Shown: in pieces, positions 10,648-19,592 of the stretch
Position numbering within the stretch: position 1 is the stretch's first letter
Layout: every line of letters begins with the position of its first letter
NCBI GenBank assembly: GCA_027459465.1
Contig: DAIDIH010000307.1
Span: forward strand, 1 to 64,000
Reading direction: 5' to 3'
Length of the DNA stretch: 64,000 bases
DNA from: Bryobacterales bacterium
GTDB lineage: Bacteria > Acidobacteriota > Terriglobia > Bryobacterales > Bryobacteraceae
Notes under the pieces: generated by a model
What the model was told of the DNA's origin: nothing
The model's database searches: none
Seen by the model: only the letters and a program-made list of their open reading frames with translations
Position numbers and translations under genes: made by a program

Positions 10648-10791
10648 ATGACGCAACCATGGCCGTGGCTTAGCATGCCGGCGATCCTTGCCGGAGCTAT
10701 TGCGGCTGCGAGTTTTTCCCATTGGGTTGTGGAACGTCCGGCGCTCGCGCTTCGGCAGCGATTCAGCCAGCCCCGGCGTGCCGTGGTCTGA
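10648..10791 (+). pseudogene. 3' remnant of an acyltransferase-3 (OafA-like) gene
   Basis: Frame reads MTQPWPWLSMPAILAGAIAAASFSHWVVERPALALRQRFSQPRRAVV*, like the C-terminal last TM plus (F/Y)xxxExP motif of acyltransferase-3 proteins; no upstream domain. Confidence 0.55.
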
Positions 10792-10834
10792 TAACTTCCG
10801 CGATTGTGCACTTACTCGCGTGGTGCGCTGGGAC

Positions 10835-10866
10835 GTAGTTACTTTGGCGCGGAGGCGGGGAGGAGG
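10835..10866. repeat. 32-bp direct repeat, copy 2 (overlaps the 3' end of the NrfD-cytochrome gene)
   Basis: Identical to 9596-9627; encodes the terminal LLPASAPK* on the minus strand. Confidence 0.95.
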
Positions 10867-12677
10867 ATCCCGACGCCGGTGGTTTTGGGTTGGGCGAGAG
10901 CGTCGTCCAATGGCCGGGGTTCTTTGTGGCAGGTGGTGCATTGGGCGAAGCTGGGTTTGTTGTTTTGGCGGGCGAGAGTGACGTGGCACCCGATACAGAG
11001 CGTGTGCATAGCTTCGACGTAGCCGACGGTCTGATAAGTCTTGACCTGGATGGTGGAGCCGGGCGGGATCAGATCCTTGTGGCACTGGTCGCAGGTTTTG
11101 ACGTTGGAGGCGGTGCGGGGATGAGCGGCGTCGTGGCACTGGCCGCAAGAGAGGTTGGCGCCGGAGGAGGCGGCATGCCAATCGTGCCGGAAGCCGTCGG
11201 AGGGGAGATACATATCGCGATGACATTCGTAACAACCGGAGTTTCGGTCGCGGGGTAAGTTCATGTGGTGGCATTTGACGCAGGAGGTGTCGCCGCCGAG
11301 TTTTGCTTCGATTCTGGCGTGGGGGAAGGCGACGCCATAGCCGTTCAGATTGCCGTCGATCCAGAGTATGTCGCCGCCGCGGGCCCGATGGACGGACTGC
11401 CGAGGGATGCCGCGGCTGAAGGCGGGCCTTGGTGCGAGGAGGGCGAAGCCGACGGAGGCGGCGAGAACGAAGGCGAGGGAGTAAATGGTGCGGGAGGCGA
11501 CGGCGGGAGTGCCGAGCCAGGTAGTTCCGACGGGGTCGAAGCGCGGGGGATTGAGGGGCGCAGCTTCGGGGTCAACCGGGCGCTGCTCCCAGACGTTGAA
11601 GCGCTCGATGAGGAAGAGGAAGATCAGGGTTGCGGTAGAAACGACGCCAGCGGTGATGGCGATTTCGGTCCACGCGGGGAAATAGAAGGGCGCGCCGGCG
11701 GGCAGGTGGGCGAGACCGCCGACGTCGATGCGGTTGAGAACGATGCCGGAGACGCCGAGAAACGCGGCCGCGAATTGGCCGGCGTGGGAGGAGCGGACGC
11801 GCGGGAGGGAGAAGAGAATCGCGGGGACGGCGATGAGAGTGACTTCGAGCCAGAAGAGGAAGGTGTGCCAATCCGGGGCGGCGAGATAGCGGGCGTCGCC
11901 GTGTAAGATCAGGTCGGCGAAGCGGAGGACGAGATAGCCGATGAGAATATACCGGGCGAAGTTACCTAAGGAGGCGAGGGTATCGGTTTCCGGATCGCGG
12001 CCGTAGAAGTACGACGTGCAGTGGCTCTCGAAGATGACCATCATGAGGCCGAGAGAGATGGCGGAAGTTAGAAACAGGATCGGGAGGATGGGGGAATACC
12101 AGAGCGGGTGGACCCGGTAAGGCATGATGAGGAACAGCGAACCGAGAGAAGACTGATGGAGCGTAGAGAGGCCGATGCCGAGGATGACGAGGGGCAGGCG
12201 GACTTTCAAGAGCGCGTGATAGAGATTGCGGAGTTTCGGGAAGGACTCGGCGGGGACGGGGAGGAACTCGAGTAAGAGGACGGATAAGTAGAGCATGACG
12301 CACCAGCCGACCTCGAAGAGCGGCGAGTGCGGGTTCCAGAAGACGATCATGTGCCAGATGTTCCAGGGCAGGCCGAGATCGAAGAGGAGGCCGACGGCGA
12401 CGGCGGCGTAGCCCAGGAACGCGGTGGCGACGGCGGGGCGGACGATGGAGTGGAAGCGTTCGAGATGGAAGATATAGACGGTGGCGGTGAGGATGAAGCC
12501 GCCGGCGGCGAGAGCGACGCCGCCCATGACGTCAAAGCCGATCCAGAGGCCCCAGGGGAAGGCGTCGGAGAGGTGGGTGACGGGTCCGAGGCCGAAGAGG
12601 AAGCGCGCGGTGGCGACGGCGAGGGCGAGGCCGGTGATGGACCAGAGGACGAGTTTGAGACGCCGGATTCTATTCAT
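10839..12677 (-). CDS. NrfD/HybB-type integral membrane subunit fused to C-terminal six-haem cytochrome c domain
   Basis: N-terminal ~400 aa multi-TM (PWGLWIGFDVMGGVALAAGGF) then CVKCH, CYECH, CGQCH, CDQCH, CIGCH, CTTCH (six CXXCH). Confidence 0.88.
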   Translation of the reverse strand: MNRIRRLKLVLWSITGLALAVATARFLFGLGPVTHLSDAFPWGLWIGFDVMGGVALAAGGFILTATVYIFHLERFHSIVRPAVATAFLGYAAVAVGLLFDLGLPWNIWHMIVFWNPHSPLFEVGWCVMLYLSVLLLEFLPVPAESFPKLRNLYHALLKVRLPLVILGIGLSTLHQSSLGSLFLIMPYRVHPLWYSPILPILFLTSAISLGLMMVIFESHCTSYFYGRDPETDTLASLGNFARYILIGYLVLRFADLILHGDARYLAAPDWHTFLFWLEVTLIAVPAILFSLPRVRSSHAGQFAAAFLGVSGIVLNRIDVGGLAHLPAGAPFYFPAWTEIAITAGVVSTATLIFLFLIERFNVWEQRPVDPEAAPLNPPRFDPVGTTWLGTPAVASRTIYSLAFVLAASVGFALLAPRPAFSRGIPRQSVHRARGGDILWIDGNLNGYGVAFPHARIEAKLGGDTSCVKCHHMNLPRDRNSGCYECHRDMYLPSDGFRHDWHAASSGANLSCGQCHDAAHPRTASNVKTCDQCHKDLIPPGSTIQVKTYQTVGYVEAMHTLCIGCHVTLARQNNKPSFAQCTTCHKEPRPLDDALAQPKTTGVGILLPASAPK

Positions 12678-13422
12678 CGGGGCCCTCGGACTGCCGTTTC
12701 ATGCGGCGGGTGATGATCCAGTTGACGGCGGCCATGGCGGCGACGGCGCCGGTAAAGGCGAAGGGGACGGACTCCATGGCGTGTTCGGTGGTGGTGGGGA
12801 CGGGAATGGTGGGCAGCGACTCGGCACCGGTGAGGAAGCCGAGGTCAACGTTTGAGATATAGATGACCGAGGCGCCGCCGAGTTCGGACTCCCCCCAGAC
12901 TTTTTCCTGGTAGAGACCGGGTTGGGTGGCGATGCGGCGGTGGGCTTCCTGGAGTAATTCGTCGCGGCCGCCGAAGATGGTGGCCTGAGTGGGGCAGGCT
13001 TCGGTGCAGGCGGGTTGAAGGCCCCTGGCGATGCGGTCATTACAGAGAATGCATTTGCGGACGTGAGGAACGACCTGGTCCCACTCGTAGCGGGGGATGC
13101 CGTAGGGACAAGCCATCATGCAGTAGCGGCAGCCCATGCACTTGTTGCTGTCGTAGACGACGGCGCCAGTTGGGGACTTAGTAAGTGCTCCGACGGGGCA
13201 GGCGGAGACGCAGGCGGGATCGAGACAATGGCGGCACTGTTTACGGACGAAGGAATCGGAGGGGCCCTGGACGATGGAGGTCCAGTTACGGGCGGTAAGT
13301 CCGTCGTCGCGGTCCCAGCGGCGGGGAGCATCGGGGGGAAGGTTGTTTACTTTCTTGCAGGCGATGACACATTCATTGCAGCCGATGCATTTGGTAGTGT
13401 CGGTGAGGATGGCGGCTTTCAT
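12670..13422 (-). CDS. HybA/HmcB/DsrO-like 4Fe-4S ferredoxin subunit with C-terminal TM, no N-terminal Tat signal
   Basis: Start refined to MKAAILTDTTKCIGCNECVIACKK; CRHCLDPACVSACPVGAL, CMGCRYCMMACPYGIPRYEW, CILCNDRIARGLQPACTEACP; C-terminal hydrophobic SVPFAFTGAVAAMAAVNWIITRR. Confidence 0.88.
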   Translation of the reverse strand: MKAAILTDTTKCIGCNECVIACKKVNNLPPDAPRRWDRDDGLTARNWTSIVQGPSDSFVRKQCRHCLDPACVSACPVGALTKSPTGAVVYDSNKCMGCRYCMMACPYGIPRYEWDQVVPHVRKCILCNDRIARGLQPACTEACPTQATIFGGRDELLQEAHRRIATQPGLYQEKVWGESELGGASVIYISNVDLGFLTGAESLPTIPVPTTTEHAMESVPFAFTGAVAAMAAVNWIITRRMKRQSEGPDE

Positions 13423-14189
13423 TTGGCGACGACCTCCGGCGGCGTTGGCGTTGGGGCCGATTCCGCAGCACGGGCATTTTGAATCCAGCAGGGGCGTTCG
13501 GCGTATCCGAGGGTCGCAGCGACGCGGTCCCCCGAGCCGGGCGCGAACTTCCAGGCGATCGCGGTGGTCAGCGGAGAAAAGGGCAGGAGGACGCAGTGGG
13601 CGATTTTTGTGAACGGGATGAGGAGCATGACGAGGGCGGCGGAGTAGACGTGGACGAACATCAGGCGCTGATAGCCGGCGGCACTGAGCGGGGCGTGGGA
13701 GAGCAGGTAACCGGAGAGGAAGGGGAGAACGAGAAGGAAGGGCCAGAGGTAGTCCTGGGCGCGGCTGATAGCTCGCATGCGGCGGCCGGCGATGCGAGCG
13801 ATGAGTAAGGCGAGGCCGGTGAAGATGGTGAGAAGCGTTAGCCAATCGACGGCTTTTGCAGCGATGGAGGGCCAGGCGAAGCCGACGGCGGCGCGCCAGA
13901 TTTGGATATGGGCGAGGAGGAAGGGCGGGACGATGAGAAGGCCGATGTGAAAAAGAAATGAGATGGTGCTGTAGACAGGGCGCTTACGCCAGAGGCGGCC
14001 GGCGGGCAGGAGCCAGGCGAAGGTTTCAGCGAGGATGGCTTTGGTGTTGAGCGACCGGTCGGCGAGGCGGGACCAGGCTTCGGCGATGTTTTGCAGGGTT
14101 AGCAGCACGGCCCGGAGCAGGCCGAGGAGCATCAGGGAGAAAGCAAGCCGGAACAACGGCCCGCGTCCGAACTCGACCCAGGTATCCAC
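13419..14189 (-). CDS. NarI/DsrM/HmcE-like cytochrome b membrane subunit
   Basis: Multi-TM; RPVYSTISFLFHIGLLIVPPFLLAH and FVHVYSAALVMLLIPFTKIAHCVLLPF; ATGA overlap with the downstream ferredoxin gene. Confidence 0.83.
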   Translation of the reverse strand: MDTWVEFGRGPLFRLAFSLMLLGLLRAVLLTLQNIAEAWSRLADRSLNTKAILAETFAWLLPAGRLWRKRPVYSTISFLFHIGLLIVPPFLLAHIQIWRAAVGFAWPSIAAKAVDWLTLLTIFTGLALLIARIAGRRMRAISRAQDYLWPFLLVLPFLSGYLLSHAPLSAAGYQRLMFVHVYSAALVMLLIPFTKIAHCVLLPFSPLTTAIAWKFAPGSGDRVAATLGYAERPCWIQNARAAESAPTPTPPEVVAK

Positions 14190-14218
14190 TTACAGGTCAC
14201 CTCAGCTTAGTAAACACG

Positions 14219-15628
14219 TCATTCATAGACGATGGCTTTGTACAACAGGTCATGCAGACCGACGATGCGGCAGTCGATTTTGTGTTCCTCCATGAGTTCG
14301 CGCAACTGTTTTTTGCAGTTTGCACAGGGGGCGATGCAGTATTTGGCGCCGGTGGCCCGGATTTGTTCGGCTTTGGCGCGGCCGCCGACGAGAGTCCGGA
14401 ATGGACGGATTTCATCGATAGAGACCGTGCCTCCCCCGCCGCCGCAACAGATGTTTTCTCGCCCGCTGGGGGTCATTTCGACGTAGTTGGGGCAGAAGGC
14501 GCGGATCAGTTCGCGGGGTTGATCGACAATCCAACCGGAGCGGGCGATATTGCAGGGGTCGTGGTACGTTACCGGATCGAGAATGGCCTGGGGGTTGAGT
14601 TTAAGCTTGCCGCCTTTCCATGCCTGATGGGCGTACTCGATGATGTTGACGACAGGCAGAGGTTTGGATGCAAGACAGTAGGCGGGATAGAACTGCTTGG
14701 CGCAGCGCGAGGCGTGGCCGCACTCTCCGATGAGGATTTTGCGGGCGCGGAGCCGGGTGGCTTCGGCTTCTACTTTGTGGAGTACGTGTTCGAGAATCTG
14801 GTCGTTATAGAAGAGACCGTAGTTGATGGCGTCGAAATAAGCCGACCCTATGGTCCAACTGTCGCCGGTGGCTTTAAGGAGGGCGCCGATTCCCATGATG
14901 GTTTCGGCTTCCATAATGTAGTCGGAGACCGGGGCGAGGAAAAGATATTCGGCGTCGAACTGGTCAACGGGGAAAGAGGCTTCGATTCCCTGCTCGTCGC
15001 GCAGTTCGTCGGTGAGAAATTCCAAGGTGTCCTGCAAGGCGGGGAGCGGAACGGCGGAGGTGTTGCCGGTCTGGCCGGCAAGTTGTTCCCGGACGCTTAC
15101 GGCGAGGGCGCGCGGGGCGACGCCGATTTCGGAGAGGATATAACGGCCGAGGTGGGTGAGGAGGCCGTGATCGATGCCCATGGGACATTCGAGGCTACAG
15201 CGGCGGCAGGCCGTGCAGTCGTAGAAGGTTCCGGCCATGCGCTGGATGTCAGAGTCAGTGAGGCCGGGGTCGCCGAGCAGACGGCCTTGCAGGATGCCGG
15301 CCATCGTGAAATGGCGCCGGTAGACCTTCAGAAGCAGTTCGGAGCGGTAACAGGGGATGTCGTGGGTGTTGCCGGTGGCGAGAAAGACCTGGCAGTTCGT
15401 GGTGCAGCGCGAGCAGCGGGCGGCTACTCGTAAGTATTGATCGAGGGCGACGCGATAGTTAGAGTGCTTCAGGATGGCTGCGAAGGCGTCGAGAAAGCGG
15501 CGTGGTCGGTCACTTACATCGGCGTCTTCGACGTGATAGCGGACAGGGAGACGCTGTTTTTGAACGACGTCGTCCTTTTTGGCGATGGTGAAGGCGCGTT
15601 CGCGTTCCGGTTCGGTGAGCGGGGTCAT
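14219..15628 (-). CDS. DsrK/HmcF/TmcB-like HdrD-type 4Fe-4S protein (CCG domains)
   Basis: CSRCTTNCQVFLATGN, FYDCTACRRCSLECPMGID, YHDPCNIARSG...ENICCGGGGGTVSIDE; paralogous in layout to DsrK at 38604. Start refined to MTPLTEPERERAF. Confidence 0.88.
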   Translation of the reverse strand: MTPLTEPERERAFTIAKKDDVVQKQRLPVRYHVEDADVSDRPRRFLDAFAAILKHSNYRVALDQYLRVAARCSRCTTNCQVFLATGNTHDIPCYRSELLLKVYRRHFTMAGILQGRLLGDPGLTDSDIQRMAGTFYDCTACRRCSLECPMGIDHGLLTHLGRYILSEIGVAPRALAVSVREQLAGQTGNTSAVPLPALQDTLEFLTDELRDEQGIEASFPVDQFDAEYLFLAPVSDYIMEAETIMGIGALLKATGDSWTIGSAYFDAINYGLFYNDQILEHVLHKVEAEATRLRARKILIGECGHASRCAKQFYPAYCLASKPLPVVNIIEYAHQAWKGGKLKLNPQAILDPVTYHDPCNIARSGWIVDQPRELIRAFCPNYVEMTPSGRENICCGGGGGTVSIDEIRPFRTLVGGRAKAEQIRATGAKYCIAPCANCKKQLRELMEEHKIDCRIVGLHDLLYKAIVYE

Positions 15629-15807
15629 GCGGCCTCCCGTGCGCGCCGCTGAGGAAAATACCGGCAGCGGATTCCCGTGAGCCGAGGCAGAGCTGGGCAG
15701 GTGGCCCAAAGGAATCCGCCGCCGAGTCCCGGCCCGACTGGCGCCGGGCCAGGAATGCAGAAAAGCGCCATTGCGATTGGTCCGAACATGGCGAACCGGG
15801 AATGCAT
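15625..15807 (-). CDS. Small hydrophobic protein (~60 aa) between sat and the dsrK-like gene
   Basis: MHSRFAMFGPIAMALFCIPGPAPVGPGLGGGFLWATCPALPRL...; AAAGGCGAT before ATG; stop overlaps next ATG as ATGA at 15628-15625. Confidence 0.45.
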   Translation of the reverse strand: MHSRFAMFGPIAMALFCIPGPAPVGPGLGGGFLWATCPALPRLTGIRCRYFPQRRAREAA

Positions 15808-15833
15808 ATCGCCTTTCTGCATGATGACTGGGG

Positions 15834-17105
15834 CTACTTACGATTTGGCGTGACTCCGGTGGCGTAGCCGTGGAGTTTCACGTCGACCTTTTCTTCCAAG
15901 TGGTCGTAGTAGTCCTTGAGAATCGCGATCACCTCCGGTTTTGAGAATTGCGGAGGAACAGGTTTCCCTTCGCTCATCAGTTTGCGGAGCAGAGTGCCGG
16001 AGAGCAGCAAACGCGCACCGCCCTTGTAGTTCCCGTTTTCGTCGATGACGGCCTTGGATTCGTGCGGGCAAGTCTTCATGGAGGCCATGGTTCCGCATTC
16101 GTAGCAGTAGAACGTCCAGTCCATGCAAAGCGGCCGGAGGAGCAGCGCGTCGGCTGGGATTTCCTGGAAGATCTTCTGGGCGTCGAAGGGGCCGTAGTAG
16201 TCGCCGACGCCGGCGTGGTCGCGGCCGACGATCAGATGGGTGCAGCCGTAGTTTTGGCGGAACACGGCGTGGAGCAGGGCTTCGCGGGGTCCGGCGTAGC
16301 GCATATCCATGGGGTAACCGCCCTGGATGACGCGGTCTTTGCGGAAATACTTATTGACGAGCGCGTCGATGGCTTTCACGCGAACGTCGGCGGGGATATC
16401 GCCGGCTTTGAGTTTTCCGACGAGTTGGTGGATGTAGACGCCGTCGCAGACCTCGATGGCGATCCAGGCCAGGTAGGCGTGGGAATTGTGCATCGGGTTG
16501 CGGAGCTGGAGGGCGGCGACCGTGGACCAGTCACGCTCGGCGAACGCGGCGCGGGCTTCGGCGGGCCGCTGATAGATTCCTTTGAACATCTCCGGATAGT
16601 AGGATTCGGAGATCACTTTGACGGGGCCGGCCAGATTTACCGCGCCCTGGTCGAGGACCTTGTGGACGCCGGGGTGGTTGGGGTCGGTGGTCCGGAAAAT
16701 CTGTTTACATTCGTGTTCTTTGTCGATCTTGTATTTCTCGGTGACGTGCATGGTGCCGAGGAGAGAATCGGTTTCGGTGTCCCAGAGACCGACATCTTCC
16801 CCGACGGCGATGGACTTCGAGTAATCTTCTTCGACGGAAAGGGTGATGGGGATGGGCCAGAACAGGTTTTTCATGCTTGGCAGGCTGTAAGTGTCGCAGC
16901 AAGCCAGCCAATCGTCGTGTCCCATGAAGCCTTCGAGCGGAGTGAAGGCCCCGATTCCCATCATGATGAGGTCGCCGGTTTCGCGACTAGTCATCGGCAC
17001 ATGTTTCAGGTGCGCTGCTCGCTTGGCCTCCTCAGCCCGGGCTTTGCCTTCCAAAAGCAAACACTTCAAATCTCCGCCGCCGTGCGGACGGATGAGACTC
17101 CTCAT
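15834..17105 (-). CDS. sat: Dissimilatory sulfate adenylyltransferase
   Basis: [17 protein letters not shown]...[15 protein letters not shown]...[15 protein letters not shown]...[27 protein letters not shown]...[29 protein letters not shown]. Confidence 0.95.
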   Translation of the reverse strand: MRSLIRPHGGGDLKCLLLEGKARAEEAKRAAHLKHVPMTSRETGDLIMMGIGAFTPLEGFMGHDDWLACCDTYSLPSMKNLFWPIPITLSVEEDYSKSIAVGEDVGLWDTETDSLLGTMHVTEKYKIDKEHECKQIFRTTDPNHPGVHKVLDQGAVNLAGPVKVISESYYPEMFKGIYQRPAEARAAFAERDWSTVAALQLRNPMHNSHAYLAWIAIEVCDGVYIHQLVGKLKAGDIPADVRVKAIDALVNKYFRKDRVIQGGYPMDMRYAGPREALLHAVFRQNYGCTHLIVGRDHAGVGDYYGPFDAQKIFQEIPADALLLRPLCMDWTFYCYECGTMASMKTCPHESKAVIDENGNYKGGARLLLSGTLLRKLMSEGKPVPPQFSKPEVIAILKDYYDHLEEKVDVKLHGYATGVTPNRK

Positions 17106-17383
17106 TTCAGAACCTCCTAATTTCGATCTGGCTCAATTTGACCTGATTTAGTTTCTGCCGGCTCAGTGCGAGCCAGCGTCTGCCTCAATTTCTCGCGTCC
17201 TCAGGATAGGCCCGATCCAGATTCGTCAACAACGTTGAAAGTTTCCTGGGTGTAGGACTGCCGGAGGTCAGGGGCGAACCCATAAAATGCCCGCCGGGCG
17301 GAATTGATTCCGGATCTGCGTTGCTTGACTTCCAGCTTTTCCGGAAGAATAATGAAGCCGTTGGGGGATGAGGAGGCCGGACG

Positions 17384-18241
17384 ATGCCAGTCCGAATGCT
17401 TACGACGGGTAAGGCCGCGGAGTTATGCTCGGTCAAACCCGATACCGTCCTGAAGTGGATTAAGAAAGGCCGGCTCGAGGCGACGCGAACGGCGGGCGGC
17501 CACTATCGCGTCGACGAGCACAATCTCCAACCATTCCTGCCGAAGACGAGTGAGCCCGAGGCGGAGACGCCGAAGGCTGCGGGACCGGTGGCATTGAACA
17601 GCGCCCGTCCGTTGCGGTGCTGGGAGTACATGAGCGAAGGCTTGCGCGAGGCCTGCCGCAACTGCGTGGCTTATCAGATACATGCGGCGTGGTGTTTTGA
17701 GCTGGTGAAGGTGGTCCACGGGGCGGGGCACGCGAAGAGTTTCTGTTCGGGGCCATGCAACGAGTGCCCTTATTACCGGCGGGTTCACGGGCAGCCGACG
17801 AATGTGCTGATCGTGACGCGGGATGAGGCGTTGATTCAAGCGATTGCGTGGCATCCGGATGGGTGTCTGGCGTGCCGGTTCGCGCGGAACGGTTATGATG
17901 CGTCGGCCATTATTTCGGTGTTCCGGCCGGCGCTAGTGATTGTCGGCGAGAGGGTAGCGGCGGACGAACCGGAACTGGTGAAGGCGCTGGCTAGCGATCC
18001 GCGGGCGGCCGGCGTGCGAATTTTACTCGGGGTTCGCCAGCGGCGGAGCGTTCCCTTGCCGGCGGGGAGCGGATTCGCCGGGACTATACAGATTCCGTTC
18101 TCGTGCGACCAGATAGCGACGTTTACCGGGAGGCTGCCGGTAGAGTTCGTGCCGGAGGAAGAGGCGCCGGCGCGGCCTACGCCGCCACAGGAGCGCGACG
18201 GTGGACGACGGACAAGAAGGCCCGAGCCCATTCCGGCGTAG
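17384..18241 (+). CDS. MerR/HTH_17-type DNA-binding protein with central Cys cluster and receiver-like C-terminal domain
   Basis: MLTTGKAAELCSVKPDTVLKWIKKGRLEATRTAGGHYRV HTH; CWEYM...CRNC...WCFELV...FCSGPCNECPYY; then VLIVTRDEALIQAIAW...ALVIVGERV. Confidence 0.75.
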   Translation: MPVRMLTTGKAAELCSVKPDTVLKWIKKGRLEATRTAGGHYRVDEHNLQPFLPKTSEPEAETPKAAGPVALNSARPLRCWEYMSEGLREACRNCVAYQIHAAWCFELVKVVHGAGHAKSFCSGPCNECPYYRRVHGQPTNVLIVTRDEALIQAIAWHPDGCLACRFARNGYDASAIISVFRPALVIVGERVAADEPELVKALASDPRAAGVRILLGVRQRRSVPLPAGSGFAGTIQIPFSCDQIATFTGRLPVEFVPEEEAPARPTPPQERDGGRRTRRPEPIPA

Positions 18242-19592
18242 CGAGGGCATGTAAGTGGGTGTAACTAGCCCAGACGTTCCTGGTGACGATGCCATCGCGG
18301 TGCTGGAAACAACCTTCTCCCTTACTTAGGGTGCAAACCGTTGACGGCAGGCTATTTTCGCCGGCGAGGATCCGCGAGTAGTGAAACTCGTGGCCCAACA
18401 TCCGAAAGCCGCGGGGGAAAAAAGGATTCGCGGCGTCGACGCTGAGCTCAGTGTATCCGTGGCCCTGGGGGGAAGGGCAGACTTCGACGTCGAAGGGGAG
18501 GACGGCCGCCATTTTGGAGCGCTCCGATCGCCAGAGGAGGTTGCGGGCGAGTAACATGAGGCCGCCGCATTCGGCGTAGATGGGAAGTCCATTGCGGGCG
18601 GCGTGGCGGATGGAGGTTAGAAATCCGGAATTTGCGGCTAGAGTCGCGGCGTGAGTTTCGGGGAAACCGCCGCCGATGTAGAGGCCGTCGAGCGAGTCCG
18701 GCAGCGCGGGAGAGGAAAGAGCGGAGAGGGGAATGAGTTCGGCGCCTTCGCGCTCGAGGGCTTCGAGGTTCTCCGGGTAGTAGAACGTGAAGGCTGAGTC
18801 AGTTACGTATCCAATCCTTAGGCGGGTTCCGTAGCAGCGTTGCGTGAGTTCGAGCGGAGAAGCGTCGAGGGCTGGGGCGGAGTTCGAGATTTCGAAGAGG
18901 CGGTCCCAGGCGATGTAGGTGCGCGTCGCGTCGAGGAGAGTTTGCGCCAAGGCAGAGGCGCCGGCGTGTTCGGCGGGGGGAACGAGGCCGAGGTGGCGCG
19001 AGGGCAGGAAGGCGGCATTGAGTTTGGGGATCGCGCCGAGCACGGGTATGTCACAGACGCTTTCAATGGCGTCACGGAGAATGCCCGAGTGGCGGTCGCC
19101 CGCGGTGTGATTCAAGATCACGCCGGCGATCGGGACTTCAGGATCGAGTTTCTGGCAGCCGAGCACGAGGGCGGCGGCAGTGCGCGTCATCTTGGTTGCA
19201 TTCAGGACTAGAATGACGGGGGCGCGCAGCGACTTGGCGAGGGCCCCGGTGCTGTGTGAGCCGTGTGCGTCGACGCCATCGTAGAGGCCGCGGTTGCCTT
19301 CTATCAGATTGCAGCCGGTGGGGACGGCATGGAGGGCGAAGGAACGGGCGGGCCGCTCGAAGCCCATCAGGAAGGTGTCGAGATTCCGGGCGGGCGCGCC
19401 GCTGGCCCAGGCGAGCCAGGCGGCGTCGATGTAGTCTGGGCCTTTCTTGAAGGCGCGGACCGGCATACCGCGGCGCCCGGCCTCGAGCAGCAGCGCGACG
19501 GATACGATGGTTTTTCCCGAATCGCCCGAAAGCCCGGCGACGACCAAACGCGGAGGCCCACCGGCGGCGGCGGCCTTTCCCGCTCGGTTCAT
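18177..19592 (-). CDS. dsrN: DsrN, cobyrinic acid a,c-diamide synthase-like amidotransferase (siroheme amidation)
   Basis: LVVAGLSGDSGKTIVSVALLLEAGRRGMPVRAFKKGPDYIDAAWL...NLIEGNRGLYDGVDAHG...GGFPETHAATLAANSG...YAECGGLMLLA...LGHEFHYSRI. Confidence 0.87.
   Translation of the reverse strand: MNRAGKAAAAGGPPRLVVAGLSGDSGKTIVSVALLLEAGRRGMPVRAFKKGPDYIDAAWLAWASGAPARNLDTFLMGFERPARSFALHAVPTGCNLIEGNRGLYDGVDAHGSHSTGALAKSLRAPVILVLNATKMTRTAAALVLGCQKLDPEVPIAGVILNHTAGDRHSGILRDAIESVCDIPVLGAIPKLNAAFLPSRHLGLVPPAEHAGASALAQTLLDATRTYIAWDRLFEISNSAPALDASPLELTQRCYGTRLRIGYVTDSAFTFYYPENLEALEREGAELIPLSALSSPALPDSLDGLYIGGGFPETHAATLAANSGFLTSIRHAARNGLPIYAECGGLMLLARNLLWRSERSKMAAVLPFDVEVCPSPQGHGYTELSVDAANPFFPRGFRMLGHEFHYSRILAGENSLPSTVCTLSKGEGCFQHRDGIVTRNVWASYTHLHALATPEWARAFLSVVHRRAPVAA

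Noticed and set aside
9596-10866. Insertion sequence
   Set aside because: Direct repeats present but no transposase ORF or terminal inverted repeats seen; kept only as an insertion/duplication finding.
14252-15433. 393-aa plus-strand ORF
   Set aside because: Antisense to the DsrK-like gene, no recognisable domain.
15948-17120. 390-aa plus-strand ORF
   Set aside because: Antisense to sat, which has full family motifs and an RBS.
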